53,880 nucleotides of DNA from Betaproteobacteria bacterium HGW-Betaproteobacteria-6 (GCA_002842145.1 PHCF01000029.1:1-53880), one strand, 5' to 3'; numbered from the stretch's first letter, positions 16,638 to 26,693 are shown. Notes: generated by a model not told the origin, from the letters alone. Numbers and translations: made by a program.

Positions 16638-17917
16638 TCCTTTCCGTCACACCGTTGGCCGGCGCCGCTGCCAGGCAGCCGTCGGTCCTCGCCGTGCGCA
16701 TCTGGCCGGCTGCCGACTACACCCGTGTCACACTCGAACACGACGGCCATCTCAAATTCAACCATTTCACCGTTGAAAACCCCGATCGCCTGGTCGTCGA
16801 CATCGAAGGCGTCGAGTTCAACAGTGTGCTCGACAGCATCGCCAACAAGCTGACGACCGACGACCCGAACATCAAGCTGTTGCGCGCCGGGCGCTTCAAA
16901 CCAGGTGTCGTCCGCCTGGTCATGGAACTCAAAGGCAAGGTCAATCCGCAGGTATTTACGCTCGAGCCGGCCGGCGAATACGGACGCCGCCTGGTCCTTG
17001 ACGTGTACCCGGTCAATCCGCCCGACCCGATGTTGGCCTTGCTGGAAGGCCGGAAGGATGCCCTCGAGCAACTGACGGAAGAACATGATTTCCAGATTGC
17101 AGAAAATCGGCCGGATAGAGGTGCCACCAACAATCCGGAAAAGTCTATCGAAGCGCCGGAAGTGCACACCAGCAAAAAATCGGCTAAACCGGTCGTTGAC
17201 CGTATGGTCACCATTACGCTCGATCCGGGTCACGGTGGAGAAGATCCCGGCGCCATCGGCAAGCGGGGGACTTACGAAAAGAATGTCACGCTGGAAGTCG
17301 CCCGTCGCCTCAAGGCTCGCATCGATGCCGAGCCGAACATGCGCGCCGTGCTGACCCGCAATTCAGACTTTTTCGTACCGCTCAATATGCGTGTCCAAAA
17401 GGCGCGGCGCATCCAGTCCGACCTTTTTTTGTCGATTCATGCCGATGCCTGGATCCGGCCGGATGCCAAGGGATCGTCGGTCTTTGTCCTGTCGGAACGA
17501 GGTGCTTCCAGCACTCAGGCGCGCCTGCTTGCCCAGAAGGAAAATCAGGCCGACCTCATTGGAGGGGTCAATCTCGGCAACAAGGATCTTTTCCTAGCGC
17601 GTACACTGCTCGATCTGTCGCAGACGGCAACGATCAACGACAGCCTGAAACTGGGCAAATACCTGCTTGGCGAACTGGGGACGATCAACACGCTGCACAA
17701 GGCTCATGTCGAGCAGGCCGGCTTTGCCGTCCTCAAGGCCCCGGACATTCCTTCTGCGCTGATCGAAACCGCCTTCATCTCCAACCCGGAGGAGGAGCGC
17801 CGGCTGAACGATGATGCTTATCAGGAGAAACTGGCCGGCGCCATCGTCCGAGGCATCCGCCAGTATTTCATCAAGCATCCGCCGGGGCCGAAGTCAAAAC
17901 TGGCAATCGTCAGTTAG
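16571..17917 (+). CDS. amiC: N-acetylmuramoyl-L-alanine amidase, AmiC type
   Basis: This periplasmic amidase splits septal peptidoglycan during cell separation. A twin-arginine-like signal (HGRRQLLRYAGASLILSV, residues 9-26) suggests Tat export. An AMIN domain (about 40-150, LAVRIWPAADYTRVTLEHDG) targets the septum. After a linker comes the zinc Amidase_3 domain (about 215-435), with TLDPGHGGEDPGAIG, SIHADAW and ALIETAFISNPEEE holding the metal ligands and catalytic Glu. The ATG at 16571 gives 448 residues. Its stop overlaps the convergent SGNH frame by 4 bases. Confidence 0.93.
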   Translation: MSKHAHPSHGRRQLLRYAGASLILSVTPLAGAAARQPSVLAVRIWPAADYTRVTLEHDGHLKFNHFTVENPDRLVVDIEGVEFNSVLDSIANKLTTDDPNIKLLRAGRFKPGVVRLVMELKGKVNPQVFTLEPAGEYGRRLVLDVYPVNPPDPMLALLEGRKDALEQLTEEHDFQIAENRPDRGATNNPEKSIEAPEVHTSKKSAKPVVDRMVTITLDPGHGGEDPGAIGKRGTYEKNVTLEVARRLKARIDAEPNMRAVLTRNSDFFVPLNMRVQKARRIQSDLFLSIHADAWIRPDAKGSSVFVLSERGASSTQARLLAQKENQADLIGGVNLGNKDLFLARTLLDLSQTATINDSLKLGKYLLGELGTINTLHKAHVEQAGFAVLKAPDIPSALIETAFISNPEEERRLNDDAYQEKLAGAIVRGIRQYFIKHPPGPKSKLAIVS

Positions 17918-18651
17918 GGTTTGGGGGCGAATACTGTTCTGAACATCGGTGCTAATACTTGCCGACCACGTTCATTGATGTGATTGTTGTCTGAGTACAG
18001 CGGTTGTCCATTTTTCGAGCCAAAACACTTTTCCTTGTCGCACAGATAGGGAACCGGATCGAGTAGTTGAATCCCACATGTCTTGCTGGCTTCCTTGATT
18101 GCTGAAATGGTAAATCGATTTCTGCCGTTATATTCAGTTAAGGGTATCGATATGTCGGTTGGTGGCGACTCCGATCGCATTAGGCTACGCGCTAGATGAT
18201 TCGGAATGTTAAAGTCGAACTCCGGAATCGGCAGCATGTAGAAAATATTACGATTGGTTTTCGCGTAGAGGCAGGCTGTTTCGATGAGGCGCCTACGATA
18301 TTCGGCAAGAAACGCTCCTTGATCCTTTGTGGAAATGTCAGGTAGCACAACTTGTGGCCTTCCATGCAAATGTGTCTCTATACGGAAATGGCCGAAGGGA
18401 TAAAGTGAAGCGCGGTTGACGATGACAACGGGTAAATTGTTCTTTCCATCCGACGATATCCGTTCGAAGACCTTCTGGTTGAAATCCATGCATCGCCCCC
18501 CTTCTACGCGGTCGATGCTGCGAACACCCAGTACCGTCATACATCCTCCCTTGCTCCATAGTTGTATCGCATGGCCTTGTTCCGAAGCTACGCGCAATAA
18601 AGATGTGGCAGTTACGCCAGCATGGCTGTCGCCGATGATGACTGCGCTCAC
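17914..18651 (-). CDS. SGNH domain of an O-acyltransferase (C-terminal fragment)
   Basis: This open frame encodes an SGNH-hydrolase-like domain starting VSAVIIGDSHAG (block I, GDS) and ending SDNNHINERGRQVL (block V, DxxH). It is the periplasmic half of OafA-type O-antigen or polysaccharide acetyltransferases. The membrane half lies immediately upstream in a different frame. Removing one C from the C8 tract at 18725-18732 fuses them through DAPPFYSSTRPECFNGSL without a stop. A separate start is unlikely to be used: the GTG at 18651 begins right at the core strand of the domain. Base composition is less GC-rich than in neighbouring genes. Confidence 0.8.
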   Translation of the reverse strand: MSAVIIGDSHAGVTATSLLRVASEQGHAIQLWSKGGCMTVLGVRSIDRVEGGRCMDFNQKVFERISSDGKNNLPVVIVNRASLYPFGHFRIETHLHGRPQVVLPDISTKDQGAFLAEYRRRLIETACLYAKTNRNIFYMLPIPEFDFNIPNHLARSLMRSESPPTDISIPLTEYNGRNRFTISAIKEASKTCGIQLLDPVPYLCDKEKCFGSKNGQPLYSDNNHINERGRQVLAPMFRTVFAPKP

Positions 18652-18691
18652 CTGCCCTTGACCGTACTGGCACCCATCTGGCAGGGAGCCA

Positions 18692-19891
18692 TTAAAGCAT
18701 TCTGGGCGAGTGGACGAATAAAAAGGGGGGGGCGTCGGCCAAGTGTGCCATCGTGCTCTGGGCTTGAGCTCGCAGAGGTAGAGTATCTTGCTCTTGAAGC
18801 CACGAGGCAGGGATCGCTAATGCCGCGATGGAGCAAGAAAATGCTAACCAGAGCCGATTTGGTGGAATGCCTATTGATCGCGTTCTGGCTGGTATTTCTA
18901 CAAAATGGTAGGAGACTGACCCGGCGAATAAGGTCATCGCTAAGGCAAAAACGATTGCTCTCGTATCGTCTTGTAAGCCGTAAAGACCCAGCCCGACTAC
19001 AAAGGGCCAGTGCCAAAGGTAGATTGAATACGAGCGCAAACCGATCCATTGTGAAACATGGTTCGAGAGTAGTGGATTGGTATTGTGGTGCGCAGCGATT
19101 ATTAAACAGCTTGCCAGAATTGGGAGGAGCGCGCGCCAGCTTGGCCAAGCTTCCGCAGATGAGAGTTGCATGGTTGCAATTAATAGGAGAGTCACGCCGG
19201 CCCAAGAGATTGCGTTGGCAAGTCGCTTTGGGAAGCTGTACTGATCGTTGAATATATAGGTCAGGCCACCGGCAACCAATTCCCACGCTCTGAATGGCAA
19301 TAGGAAAAAGGTGGTTTCGGGGCGTAATGTAGATTGCACGACGCAGGCAAAAAAGGATGTGATCAGGATAAGGAGCAGCAGGTATTTCGGGGTTGCTAGT
19401 GGGTGGGTTTTCTTTATGGCGACAATTAGAACAGGGAGTGCTAAGTAAAATTGCCACTCAACAGATAGAGACCAAGTGTGCAAGAGCCATTTCTCATGCG
19501 AGGATGAATCGAAATAGCCGGCTTCGCGTGCATAGGTGTGGTTTGATACGAAAATCGCGCTGTCGCGTACATGCTTTGCTAATTGCTTGTATTCATAGTG
19601 TGTCAGGGGCAGGAACCAAGCGACAATGAGCAGTATCGCTAACATGGTGAGTAGCGCAGGAACGATACGTTTTGTCCGGGCTAGATAAAATTGAGACAGG
19701 GAGAAATTGCCGGAAGCAACGGATGAGATGATGATCTTTGTCATTAGAAAGCCCGAGATGACAAAGAAGATGTCTACGCCGATGAAGCCCCCTTCAAAGC
19801 CTGCAATTTGGAAATGATAAAAAACGACCGCGAGCACAGCCAATGCTCTTAAGCCATTGATATCGTGGCGGAATGTTTCTCTGGAGGTCAA
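18692..19891 (-). CDS. Acyltransferase-3 membrane domain of an O-acyltransferase (out of frame with its SGNH domain)
   Basis: This is the N-terminal half of an OafA/YrhL-like protein. It has about ten membrane helices, RHDINGLRALAVLAVVFYHF near the start (catalytic-type His), FFVISGFLM, WSLSVEWQFY and YSIYLWHWP. The frame reads through C8 and stops after HSPRML. The best start is a TTG at 19891, ten bases after the upstream GGDEF stop; upstream ATGs lie within that gene. With C7 the full product would be about 658 residues, the normal family length. The family O-acetylates surface polysaccharides using acetyl-CoA from the cytoplasm. Confidence 0.8.
   Translation of the reverse strand: MTSRETFRHDINGLRALAVLAVVFYHFQIAGFEGGFIGVDIFFVISGFLMTKIIISSVASGNFSLSQFYLARTKRIVPALLTMLAILLIVAWFLPLTHYEYKQLAKHVRDSAIFVSNHTYAREAGYFDSSSHEKWLLHTWSLSVEWQFYLALPVLIVAIKKTHPLATPKYLLLLILITSFFACVVQSTLRPETTFFLLPFRAWELVAGGLTYIFNDQYSFPKRLANAISWAGVTLLLIATMQLSSAEAWPSWRALLPILASCLIIAAHHNTNPLLSNHVSQWIGLRSYSIYLWHWPFVVGLGLYGLQDDTRAIVFALAMTLFAGSVSYHFVEIPARTRSIGIPPNRLWLAFSCSIAALAIPASWLQEQDTLPLRAQAQSTMAHLADAPPFLFVHSPRML
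18725..18732 (-). repeat. C8/G8 homopolymer tract in the acyltransferase gene
   Basis: Eight consecutive G on plus (C on the coding strand), flanked by five A (T on the coding strand). The membrane frame is offset by exactly one base from the SGNH frame, and deletion of one C restores a single frame. Confidence 0.85.
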
Positions 19892-19901
19892 GTGCGTTCG
19901 T

Positions 19902-20939
19902 TCAGAACAATTCGACTTCGCCTTTGGCGATTTCCTTGATGGCCACGTCGCCTGAGGCGACCAGCTTTTCATAACAATCGACCCGGTTCCGACCATTGCG
20001 CTTGGCGAAATAAAGCGCCTCATCGGCGCGGTCGATGACGTCGGTTGGCGTGTCGTTCGGCATCAGGGCGCTGAAGCCGATGCTGACGGTGATTTGTCCG
20101 ACCCGGCTGAACACCTGTTTTTCGACATTGGCACGGAAACGTTCGAGCGTAGCAATGGCGAACTGTTCTTCGGTTGGCTGCAGGAGAGCGATGAATTCCT
20201 CGCCGCCAAAGCGGAATAACTGGTCGTCGAAGCGGAAGGATTGCCGCATTTCCTGAGCCATCAGGATCAACACTTCGTCACCGATCAGGTGACCGAAATT
20301 GTCGTTGACCTGCTTGAAATGGTCGATGTCGCAGACAGCCAGCCAATGACTGCTACCGGGGGTGCCACGCCGCCGACTTTCCGGTCCACCCAACATCTCG
20401 TCGCTGGCCGCCTTGCCAAGTAGTTCGAAAAGGTGTTTGTCGAAGGTCTTGCGACTGGCCAGTCCGGTGAGCGTATCGGCCTCTCCGTAATCGAGCAGCG
20501 CAATGTGGTTGCCGAAATATTCGATCAAGCCCATCAGGGTGACGCGATGGTCGGCAGAAAATTCGTCTGAAAGGGTGAGTTCAATCAGGTAAACCGGATC
20601 GTTGAGATGGATGACTGGAAAAACGATGCGATGCGTTCCGTCATCAAGAAAATCGATGACCGGCGAGAGTTCCTTGCGGCAGCGTCTGAGCAGAGGGTCA
20701 TGCTCGATTGGATGGCAGTAGTGATGATCGGGCAGATAGGCGTTGCGCAGGAACTGACCATTTGGGCCGTAGCCGGCACAGGCAAAAACCATCGCTTTCT
20801 TGTTGCCCGTGTAACAGCGGTAGATGGTTAGCTGAAGTGGGTGAAAAAGGTCGAGCAGCGTATCAACCATGGCGGAATTGATCTCAGTTCGGTCGCGGCG
20901 CGCCGAAATCTGGACAACATGGCTGATCAATTCAAGCAT
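19902..20939 (-). CDS. GGDEF-domain diguanylate cyclase
   Basis: This 345-residue protein has an N-terminal sensor-like region of unknown type (about 1-165) and a C-terminal GGDEF domain (about 175-325). The active-site motif is GGEEF (FRFGGEEFIALLQ), and DIDHFKQVNDNFGH and SIGFS are also present, so c-di-GMP synthesis is likely. I see no membrane helix and no RxxD inhibitory site. I chose the ATG at 20939. A TTG 17 codons upstream lies upstream of the probable transcription start, because TATAAT sits at 20974-20979 on this strand. Its partner could be the PilZ-like protein at 4218-5726. Confidence 0.88.
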   Translation of the reverse strand: MLELISHVVQISARRDRTEINSAMVDTLLDLFHPLQLTIYRCYTGNKKAMVFACAGYGPNGQFLRNAYLPDHHYCHPIEHDPLLRRCRKELSPVIDFLDDGTHRIVFPVIHLNDPVYLIELTLSDEFSADHRVTLMGLIEYFGNHIALLDYGEADTLTGLASRKTFDKHLFELLGKAASDEMLGGPESRRRGTPGSSHWLAVCDIDHFKQVNDNFGHLIGDEVLILMAQEMRQSFRFDDQLFRFGGEEFIALLQPTEEQFAIATLERFRANVEKQVFSRVGQITVSIGFSALMPNDTPTDVIDRADEALYFAKRNGRNRVDCYEKLVASGDVAIKEIAKGEVELF

Positions 20940-20973
20940 GAAATTGGGAAGGGATATTTTGAAGAACGCGTTG

Positions 20974-20979
20974 ATTATA
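20974..20979 (-). promoter_or_regulatory. Candidate -10 box for the GGDEF gene
   Basis: Perfect TATAAT on minus, 35 bases before the chosen ATG. No good -35 is recognised. Confidence 0.35.
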
Positions 20980-21068
20980 GCGAATACCAATAGCGATAGA
21001 TTTTCGGCCGGCCCTGTTTCCGTCGATTCAATGCAATCGTCCGGTATCCGCTAGGGTGCTTGAATCGT

Positions 21069-21074
21069 TATAAT
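21069..21074 (+). promoter_or_regulatory. Candidate -10 box for ribF-ileS-lspA-fkpB-ispH
   Basis: TATAAT lies 27 bases before the ribF ATG. The -35 region (about 21046-21051) does not match consensus well. Confidence 0.4.
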
Positions 21075-21100
21075 TCAACGTTTTCCCTGCCAATTTGCTT

Positions 21101-22021
21101 ATGCGCGTTTTTCGCGGTCATTCGCGTCCCGTTCCCGCTCCCGTTGTACTCGCCATCGGCAATTTCGATGGCGTGCACCTTGGGCATGCCGCACTGGTCA
21201 AACGCTTGGCAAAGGTGGCCATGGAATGCCAGTTGGTGCCGACGGTGCTGACCTTCGAACCGCATCCGCGTGAATTTTTTGCGCCGGACTCGGCACCGGC
21301 CCGCTTGACGACACTGCGCGAAAAACTTGAGTTGCTCGGCGAGTGCGGTGCCCGACAGGTAATGATCTGCCCGTTCAACGCTGCTTTTGCGGCACTCACC
21401 GCCGAGGAATTCATTGAACAGGTGCTGGTGCGCGGGTGTCAGCTCCGCCATTTGATTATTGGCGACGATTTTCGCTTTGGTCGCGGGCGTACTGGCGATT
21501 TTGCCCTGTTGCAGGAAGCTGGTCGGCGTTTCGGCTTCGCTGTCGAGGGAATGGGCAGTGTGCTGGCCGATGGCCAACGCGTCTCCAGTTCGGCTGTCCG
21601 CCAGGCATTGCTGGCAGGCGACATGGAGCATGCGGCCCGCCTGCTCGGTCGTCCCTATATCATCGACGGCCAGGTGTCGCATGGCCAAAAGCTCGGCCGT
21701 CAGATCGGCTTTGCTACGGCCAACTTGCGTATCAAGCACAATCCGCTGCCGATGACGGGCGTTTTCGCCGTTGAGGTCAGCGGCCTGGGTGACAAGCCCC
21801 TGCCCGGCGTCGCCAATCTTGGTGTCCGGCCAACGGTGGGAGGCACGCGGCCCTTGCTGGAAGTTCATCTCTTCGATTTCGATCGTGACATTTATGGCGC
21901 GCACATCTCCGTGCGTTTCGTCCATAAATTGCGCGACGAACAACGTTTCCCCAACCTTGACGCCCTCAAGGCGCAGATCGCGGCCGATGCCGCAGCTGCC
22001 CGGGCTTTTTTCGAGCTGTGA
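21101..22021 (+). CDS. ribF: Bifunctional riboflavin kinase / FMN adenylyltransferase
   Basis: It converts riboflavin to FMN and then FAD. The N-terminal nucleotidyltransferase domain begins VVLAIGNFDGVHLGH (the HxGH-type motif) and includes VLTFEPHPREFF and VSSSAVRQAL. The C-terminal flavokinase domain has GRQIGFATANL and GVANLGVRPTVGG. The length of 306 residues is normal. The ATG at 21101 matches the family N-terminus (MRVFRG). It is the first gene of the ribF-ileS-lspA-fkpB-ispH operon, a widespread proteobacterial order. Confidence 0.95.
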   Translation: MRVFRGHSRPVPAPVVLAIGNFDGVHLGHAALVKRLAKVAMECQLVPTVLTFEPHPREFFAPDSAPARLTTLREKLELLGECGARQVMICPFNAAFAALTAEEFIEQVLVRGCQLRHLIIGDDFRFGRGRTGDFALLQEAGRRFGFAVEGMGSVLADGQRVSSSAVRQALLAGDMEHAARLLGRPYIIDGQVSHGQKLGRQIGFATANLRIKHNPLPMTGVFAVEVSGLGDKPLPGVANLGVRPTVGGTRPLLEVHLFDFDRDIYGAHISVRFVHKLRDEQRFPNLDALKAQIAADAAAARAFFEL

Positions 22022-22030
22022 GCACGCAAA

Positions 22031-24829
22031 ATGGCTGATTACAAAGATACTCTGAACCTGCCGGATACGGCTTTCCCGATGCGCGGCGATCTGCCCAAGC
22101 GCGAACCGCAATGGGTTGCACAGTGGCAGGAGAAGAAGCTTTACCAGCGCATCCGTGAGATCAGTGCCGGGCGTCCGCGTTTCGTGCTGCACGATGGTCC
22201 GCCCTACGCCAACGGTGACATTCATATCGGTCATGCGGTGAACAAGGTGTTGAAAGACATCATCGTCCGTTCGAAAACGCTGTCCGGTTTCGACGCGCCC
22301 TACGTTCCGGGCTGGGACTGCCATGGCCTGCCGATCGAGCACCAGATCGAAAAGCAGCACGGTAAAAATATTCCCGCTGACAAGGTACGCGAATTGTCGC
22401 GCGCCTATGCAGCCGAGCAGGTCGAGCGCCAGAAGAAGGATTTCATCCGTTTGGGCGTGCTGGGCGACTGGGGCAATCCCTACCTGACCATGAATTTTTC
22501 GGCCGAGGCTGGCGAAATCCGCGCGCTGGGCAAGATTCTGGAGCAAGGCTATCTCTATCAGGGCCTGAAGCCGGTCAACTGGTGTCTGGATTGCGGTTCG
22601 GCGCTGGCCGAAGCGGAAGTCGAGTATGAAGACAAGAGTTCGCCGGCCATCGACGTTGCCTTCGAGGTGCACGAGAACCATGCCGGGAAGTTGGCCAACG
22701 CCTTCGGCCTGACCCATCTGCGCGGTCCGGCTTTCGCGGTGATCTGGACGACGACGCCTTGGACGTTGCCGGCCAACGAGGCAGTCAGCGTGCACCCCGA
22801 GTTGCAATACGATCTGTATGAGACCGCCAAGGGCTCGTTGATTCTCGTCCACGAACTGGCCGAGGCCAGCCTGTTGCGCTACGGTTTGGAGGCAGAAATC
22901 GTTGCTTCCTGCAAAGGTGAAAAACTCGACCAGATCCTGCTCAAGCATCCGTTCCAGCCGCGTGATGTGGCGATCATCTGCGGTACGCATGTGACGACTG
23001 AGGCCGGTACCGGCCTGGTGCACACGGCGCCGGCGCATGGCGTGGACGACTACAACATCGGCAAGAAATACGGCCTGCCGGTTAACAATCCGGTCGGCAA
23101 TGACGGCCGTTTCATCAGCATGACACCGGCGCTGTCGGTCGGCGAACTGGCCGGCAAAACGGTCTGGGAAGCCAACCCGCTGGTACTCCAGGAGCTGGAA
23201 TCCCACGGTCGACTGTTAAAAAACGAGAAAATCAAACACAGTTATCCGCACTGCTGGCGGCACAAGACGCCGATCATCTTCCGCGCCACGACCCAATGGT
23301 TTATCGGCATGGACCACAAGACCAGCGAAGATGCTTCGACGCTGCGCTGGATCGCCGAGCGCGCCGTTGATGAAACGCAGTTCTTCCCGGCCTGGGGCCG
23401 CGCCCGCCTGGAAGCGATGATGAAGACCCGCCCCGACTGGTGCGTGTCGCGCCAGCGCAACTGGGGCGTGCCGATCCCCTTCTTCCTGCACAAGGAAACC
23501 GGCTTGCCGCATCCGCGTACGGCCGAGTTGATCGAGCTGGTCGCCCAGCGCGTCGAGAAATCGGGTATCGAAGCCTGGTTCAGCCTCGACGCCACCGAGT
23601 TGTTGGGGGACGAAGCTGACCAGTACGTCAAGATGAAGGACACGCTGGACGTCTGGTTCGATTCCGGCACGACCCACTGGCACGTCATGCGCGGTTCGCA
23701 TGCGGCTGATCTCAGCTATCCGGCCGATCTCTATCTCGAAGGCTCCGACCAGCATCGCGGCTGGTTCCAGTCCTCGCTCCTTTCCGGCTGTGCCATCGAC
23801 GGCCGCGCACCCTACAAGGCGCTACTCACGCACGGCTTTGTGGTGGACGGCAAGGGCCACAAGATGTCCAAGTCCAAGGGCAACGTCATTGCGCCGCAGC
23901 AGGTGTCCGACAAGATGGGCGCCGACATCCTGCGCCTATGGACGGCCTCGACCGATTACTCGGGCGAACTGACCATTTCCGACGAAATCCTCAAACGTGT
24001 CGTCGAAGGCTATCGTCGCATCCGCAACACGCTGCGTTTCCTGCTCGCCAACGTCTCTGACTTTGACGCCAGTACCGACATGCTGCCGGTTGAGGAATGG
24101 CTGGAAATCGATCGCTATGCGCTGGCACTCACACGCGAATTGCAGGATAGTTGCCGCGCCGATTACGATAAATATGAGTTCCACCGCGTCGTCCAGGCCC
24201 TGCAGACGTTCTGTTCGGAAGATCTCGGCGGTTTCTACCTCGACATCCTCAAGGACCGCCTGTACACGACGGCGCTGAAATCGGTGGCGCGCCGTTCCTC
24301 CCAATCTGCCCTGTGGCACATCACGCAGGCTTTTGTCCGCCTCCTGGCACCAATCACCGCCTTCACCGCCGAAGAGGTCTGGCAGGTGCTGACCGGCTCG
24401 GCCGATGATTCGATCATGTTCCAGATCTGGCATGATCTGCCGGCGCAGGCCGGCGAGGGCGATCTGCTCGCCAAGTGGGCATTGATCCGCACGGCGCGGG
24501 CTGACGTGACCAAGGCGCTCGAAGCGCAGCGCGAAGCCGGCAAGATCGGCTCGGCGTTGCAGGCTGCGGTTGAAATTCGTTGTGCCGGAGAGAAGTTCGA
24601 TGCCCTGGCCTCGCTCGGTGACGATTTGAAATTTGTGCTTATTTGCTCGTCGACCGTAGCAATCCGAGATGAAAACGAGCAAGTCATTGCGACGCCGCTT
24701 GAATACGCCAAGTGTGAGCGCTGCTGGCACGTCCGTGAGGATGTCGGGGCTCACGCCGAACATCCGGGCCTGTGTGGTCGCTGCGTCAGTAATCTGCATG
24801 GAGATGGCGAGGCACGTGCGCATGCCTAG
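22031..24829 (+). CDS. ileS: Isoleucyl-tRNA synthetase
   Basis: This class I synthetase has 932 residues. The HIGH motif lies in [19 protein letters not shown] near residue 57, KMSKS in [11 protein letters not shown] near residue 617, and the CP1 editing domain ([13 protein letters not shown]) between them. The C-terminal zinc finger has CERCWH and CGRC pairs. The stretch [11 protein letters not shown] near residue 870 is encoded by a copy of the dispersed element, so the repeat is tolerated in an essential enzyme. The stop overlaps the lspA start by 8 bases. Confidence 0.97.
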   Translation: MADYKDTLNLPDTAFPMRGDLPKREPQWVAQWQEKKLYQRIREISAGRPRFVLHDGPPYANGDIHIGHAVNKVLKDIIVRSKTLSGFDAPYVPGWDCHGLPIEHQIEKQHGKNIPADKVRELSRAYAAEQVERQKKDFIRLGVLGDWGNPYLTMNFSAEAGEIRALGKILEQGYLYQGLKPVNWCLDCGSALAEAEVEYEDKSSPAIDVAFEVHENHAGKLANAFGLTHLRGPAFAVIWTTTPWTLPANEAVSVHPELQYDLYETAKGSLILVHELAEASLLRYGLEAEIVASCKGEKLDQILLKHPFQPRDVAIICGTHVTTEAGTGLVHTAPAHGVDDYNIGKKYGLPVNNPVGNDGRFISMTPALSVGELAGKTVWEANPLVLQELESHGRLLKNEKIKHSYPHCWRHKTPIIFRATTQWFIGMDHKTSEDASTLRWIAERAVDETQFFPAWGRARLEAMMKTRPDWCVSRQRNWGVPIPFFLHKETGLPHPRTAELIELVAQRVEKSGIEAWFSLDATELLGDEADQYVKMKDTLDVWFDSGTTHWHVMRGSHAADLSYPADLYLEGSDQHRGWFQSSLLSGCAIDGRAPYKALLTHGFVVDGKGHKMSKSKGNVIAPQQVSDKMGADILRLWTASTDYSGELTISDEILKRVVEGYRRIRNTLRFLLANVSDFDASTDMLPVEEWLEIDRYALALTRELQDSCRADYDKYEFHRVVQALQTFCSEDLGGFYLDILKDRLYTTALKSVARRSSQSALWHITQAFVRLLAPITAFTAEEVWQVLTGSADDSIMFQIWHDLPAQAGEGDLLAKWALIRTARADVTKALEAQREAGKIGSALQAAVEIRCAGEKFDALASLGDDLKFVLICSSTVAIRDENEQVIATPLEYAKCERCWHVREDVGAHAEHPGLCGRCVSNLHGDGEARAHA
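24628..24664 (-). repeat. Dispersed uptake-signal-like element, copy 6
   Basis: Perfect core on minus, ATTGCTACGGTC, then GACGAGCAAATAAGCAC and AAATTTC. It is inside ileS just before the zinc-finger region. Confidence 0.8.
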
Positions 24830-25304
24830 TGCCCGACGCTGGTACGCGCTGGCCGGGCTGGTTGTTGTTCTCGACCAGTTCAGCAAGTGGCTGGTGCTCG
24901 ACAACATCGGCTTCGGTGAAACGATCTACGTCACCTCGTTCTGGAATTGGGTGCTGACCTTCAACCCCGGCGCCGCCTTCAGCTTCCTGGCCGACCAGCC
25001 AGGCTGGCAACGCTGGCTGTTCACGGTCTTGGCGCTCGGTGTATCCGGCTGGATTGCCTACATGCTCCGCCAGCATCCGCAGCAAAAGCTGCAGTCGCTC
25101 GCCCTGGCACTGGTCATGGGTGGCGCATTGGGCAACGTAATCGATCGGGTCCGCTTTGGCGCAGTCGTTGATTTCGTCCAGTGGCATGTCGCCGGCTATT
25201 ACTGGCCGGCATTCAATATCGCCGATTCCGCCATCACGCTCGGGGCAGTCCTGCTCGTCATCGAGCAACTGACTTCGGCCAACAAAAAAGAGATTTCCAA
25301 ATGA
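24822..25304 (+). CDS. lspA: Lipoprotein signal peptidase (signal peptidase II)
   Basis: This inner-membrane aspartyl protease removes signal peptides from diacylglyceryl-modified prolipoproteins. Four hydrophobic helices and the two catalytic-Asp motifs are visible: [19 protein letters not shown] and [11 protein letters not shown]. The ATG at 24822, with CGAGG at 24808-24812, gives 160 residues, the family norm, and overlaps the ileS stop. Its stop overlaps the fkpB start (ATGA). At least one substrate is in this window, the DUF3833 lipoprotein at 52181. Confidence 0.95.
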   Translation: MPSARRWYALAGLVVVLDQFSKWLVLDNIGFGETIYVTSFWNWVLTFNPGAAFSFLADQPGWQRWLFTVLALGVSGWIAYMLRQHPQQKLQSLALALVMGGALGNVIDRVRFGAVVDFVQWHVAGYYWPAFNIADSAITLGAVLLVIEQLTSANKKEISK

Positions 25305-25732
25305 CTGCCACCGTTCGCTCTGACAGCTTCCTGACCCTGCATTATCGAATTACGACGGTGGATGGCGAAGAGTTCCTGTCCACCTTCGACATGAGCCCGG
25401 CTACCCTGCAAATGGGCAGCGGCCAACTGGCTGAAAATCTCGAATCCGTGCTCGTCGGGCTGCCTGCCCACGAGCGCTTCGTCTTCGAGCTTGAACCTGC
25501 CCAAGCCTTCGGCATGCACAACGACCGCCTCGTCGAACGCATCGCTTTGAGCGGATTGCCGGCCGGTATGGAACTCAAGGAGAATTCCGTCGTCGAATTC
25601 ACCGCCCCCAACGGTGGCACCTTCGCGGGCTTCCTGCGCGAGCTTGACGCCACGCACGCCTTGTTCGACTTCAATCACCCGATGGCCGGAAAAACGATCC
25701 GCTTCGAGGTGGAAATCATCGGAATCATGTAA
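25301..25732 (+). CDS. fkpB: FKBP-type peptidyl-prolyl isomerase, SlpA/FkpB type
   Basis: This 143-residue cytoplasmic prolyl isomerase/chaperone has the FKBP core with an inserted IF domain, as in E. coli Slp[22 protein letters not shown] opens the FKBP fold, and [20 protein letters not shown] and [17 protein letters not shown] are family signatures. The ATG overlaps the lspA stop, and its own stop overlaps ispH (TAATG), so the three genes are coupled. Confidence 0.93.
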   Translation: MTATVRSDSFLTLHYRITTVDGEEFLSTFDMSPATLQMGSGQLAENLESVLVGLPAHERFVFELEPAQAFGMHNDRLVERIALSGLPAGMELKENSVVEFTAPNGGTFAGFLRELDATHALFDFNHPMAGKTIRFEVEIIGIM

Positions 25733-26652
25733 TGGAAATCATCCTCGCCAACCCCCGCGGCTTCTGCGCCGGCGTCGAGCGCGCCATCGCCATCGTCGAG
25801 CGGGCGCTGGAAAAATTTGGTGCACCGATCTACGTCCGCCACGAAGTTGTGCACAATAAATTCGTCTGCGATGACCTGCGGGCCAAGGGGGCGGTGTTCA
25901 TCGAGGAGCTGGACGAGGTGCCGGCCGGCAGCACCGTTATCTTCAGCGCTCACGGTGTCTCCAAGGCGGTCCGCGCCGATGCCGAAGCGCGTGGCCTGAA
26001 GGTCTTCGATGCCACTTGCCCGCTGGTTACCAAGGTGCACGTAGAAGTCGGAAAGATGCGCAACCAGACCCGCGAGGTGGTTATGATCGGCCACAAGGGT
26101 CATCCGGAAGTCGAAGGGACGATGGGGCAGAGCGAGGGAGGGATGTATCTGGTTGAGACCGCCGAAGATGTGGCGAGGCTAGAGGTCAATTACCCTGAGC
26201 AGCTATCTTTTGTCACCCAGACGACCTTATCGGTTGACGATGCCGCGGTGGTGATCGACGCCCTGCGGGAACGTTTTCCAGATATCCGGGGGCCAAAGAA
26301 AGACGATATCTGTTATGCCACGCAAAATCGGCAGGACGCCGTCAAGGCCCTGGCTGAAACCTGCGATCTGGTCATTGTGGTGGGCAGCCCGAACAGTTCG
26401 AATTCGCGGCGCTTGAAGGAGGTTGCTTCGGCCCGTGGTGTAAGTGCCTATCTGGTAGATGGCCAATCTGAAATTCAGGCCAACTGGTTGGAAGGCAAAC
26501 GTAAGATCGGCGTCACTGCCGGCGCTTCAGCACCGGAAATACTGGTTTTCCAAGTCGTTGAGCGGATCAGGGCGTTATCCGGTGCTGTGTTGGAAGAACA
26601 GCAGGGCGTCGAAGAAGGTGTTTCATTTCCGTTACCCAGAGAACTCACTTAA
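25732..26652 (+). CDS. ispH: 4-hydroxy-3-methylbut-2-enyl diphosphate reductase
   Basis: This is the last MEP-pathway enzyme, giving IPP and DMAPP via a [4Fe-4S] cluster. The cluster cysteines are C12 (NPRGFCAGV), C96 ([11 protein letters not shown]) and C194 (DDICYATQN). The substrate-binding histidines H41, H74 and H124 and the SSNSRRL loop are present. The length is 306 residues. It works with dxs and ispA in this window. The gene converges on the pilus cluster and is separated from it by a GC-rich hairpin. Confidence 0.96.
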   Translation: MEIILANPRGFCAGVERAIAIVERALEKFGAPIYVRHEVVHNKFVCDDLRAKGAVFIEELDEVPAGSTVIFSAHGVSKAVRADAEARGLKVFDATCPLVTKVHVEVGKMRNQTREVVMIGHKGHPEVEGTMGQSEGGMYLVETAEDVARLEVNYPEQLSFVTQTTLSVDDAAVVIDALRERFPDIRGPKKDDICYATQNRQDAVKALAETCDLVIVVGSPNSSNSRRLKEVASARGVSAYLVDGQSEIQANWLEGKRKIGVTAGASAPEILVFQVVERIRALSGAVLEEQQGVEEGVSFPLPRELT

Positions 26653-26677
26653 GGAAAGGGGGGGCGCAAAGCCCCCC
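26653..26677 (-). terminator. Terminator of the pilus operon
   Basis: On minus, GGGGGGC and GCCCCCC pair around TTTGC, followed by CTTTCCTT. The stem also lies 6 bases after the ispH stop on plus, but there it has no T-run. Confidence 0.6.
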
Positions 26678-26693
26678 ATAGCAGTTTCGCGAA

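Noticed and set aside
18640..18675. TTGACCGTAC near the SGNH start
   Set aside because: Only part of the core matches and no GGCC/AAAA arm lies at the expected spacing.
20940..20990. Extended GGDEF start at the TTG 20990
   Set aside because: It would lie upstream of the likely transcription start given TATAAT at 20974-20979.
21068..23206. Long minus-strand open frame (over 700 codons) across ribF and ileS
   Set aside because: It is antisense to two unmistakable genes; long antisense frames are expected in GC-rich genomes, and its translation matches no family.
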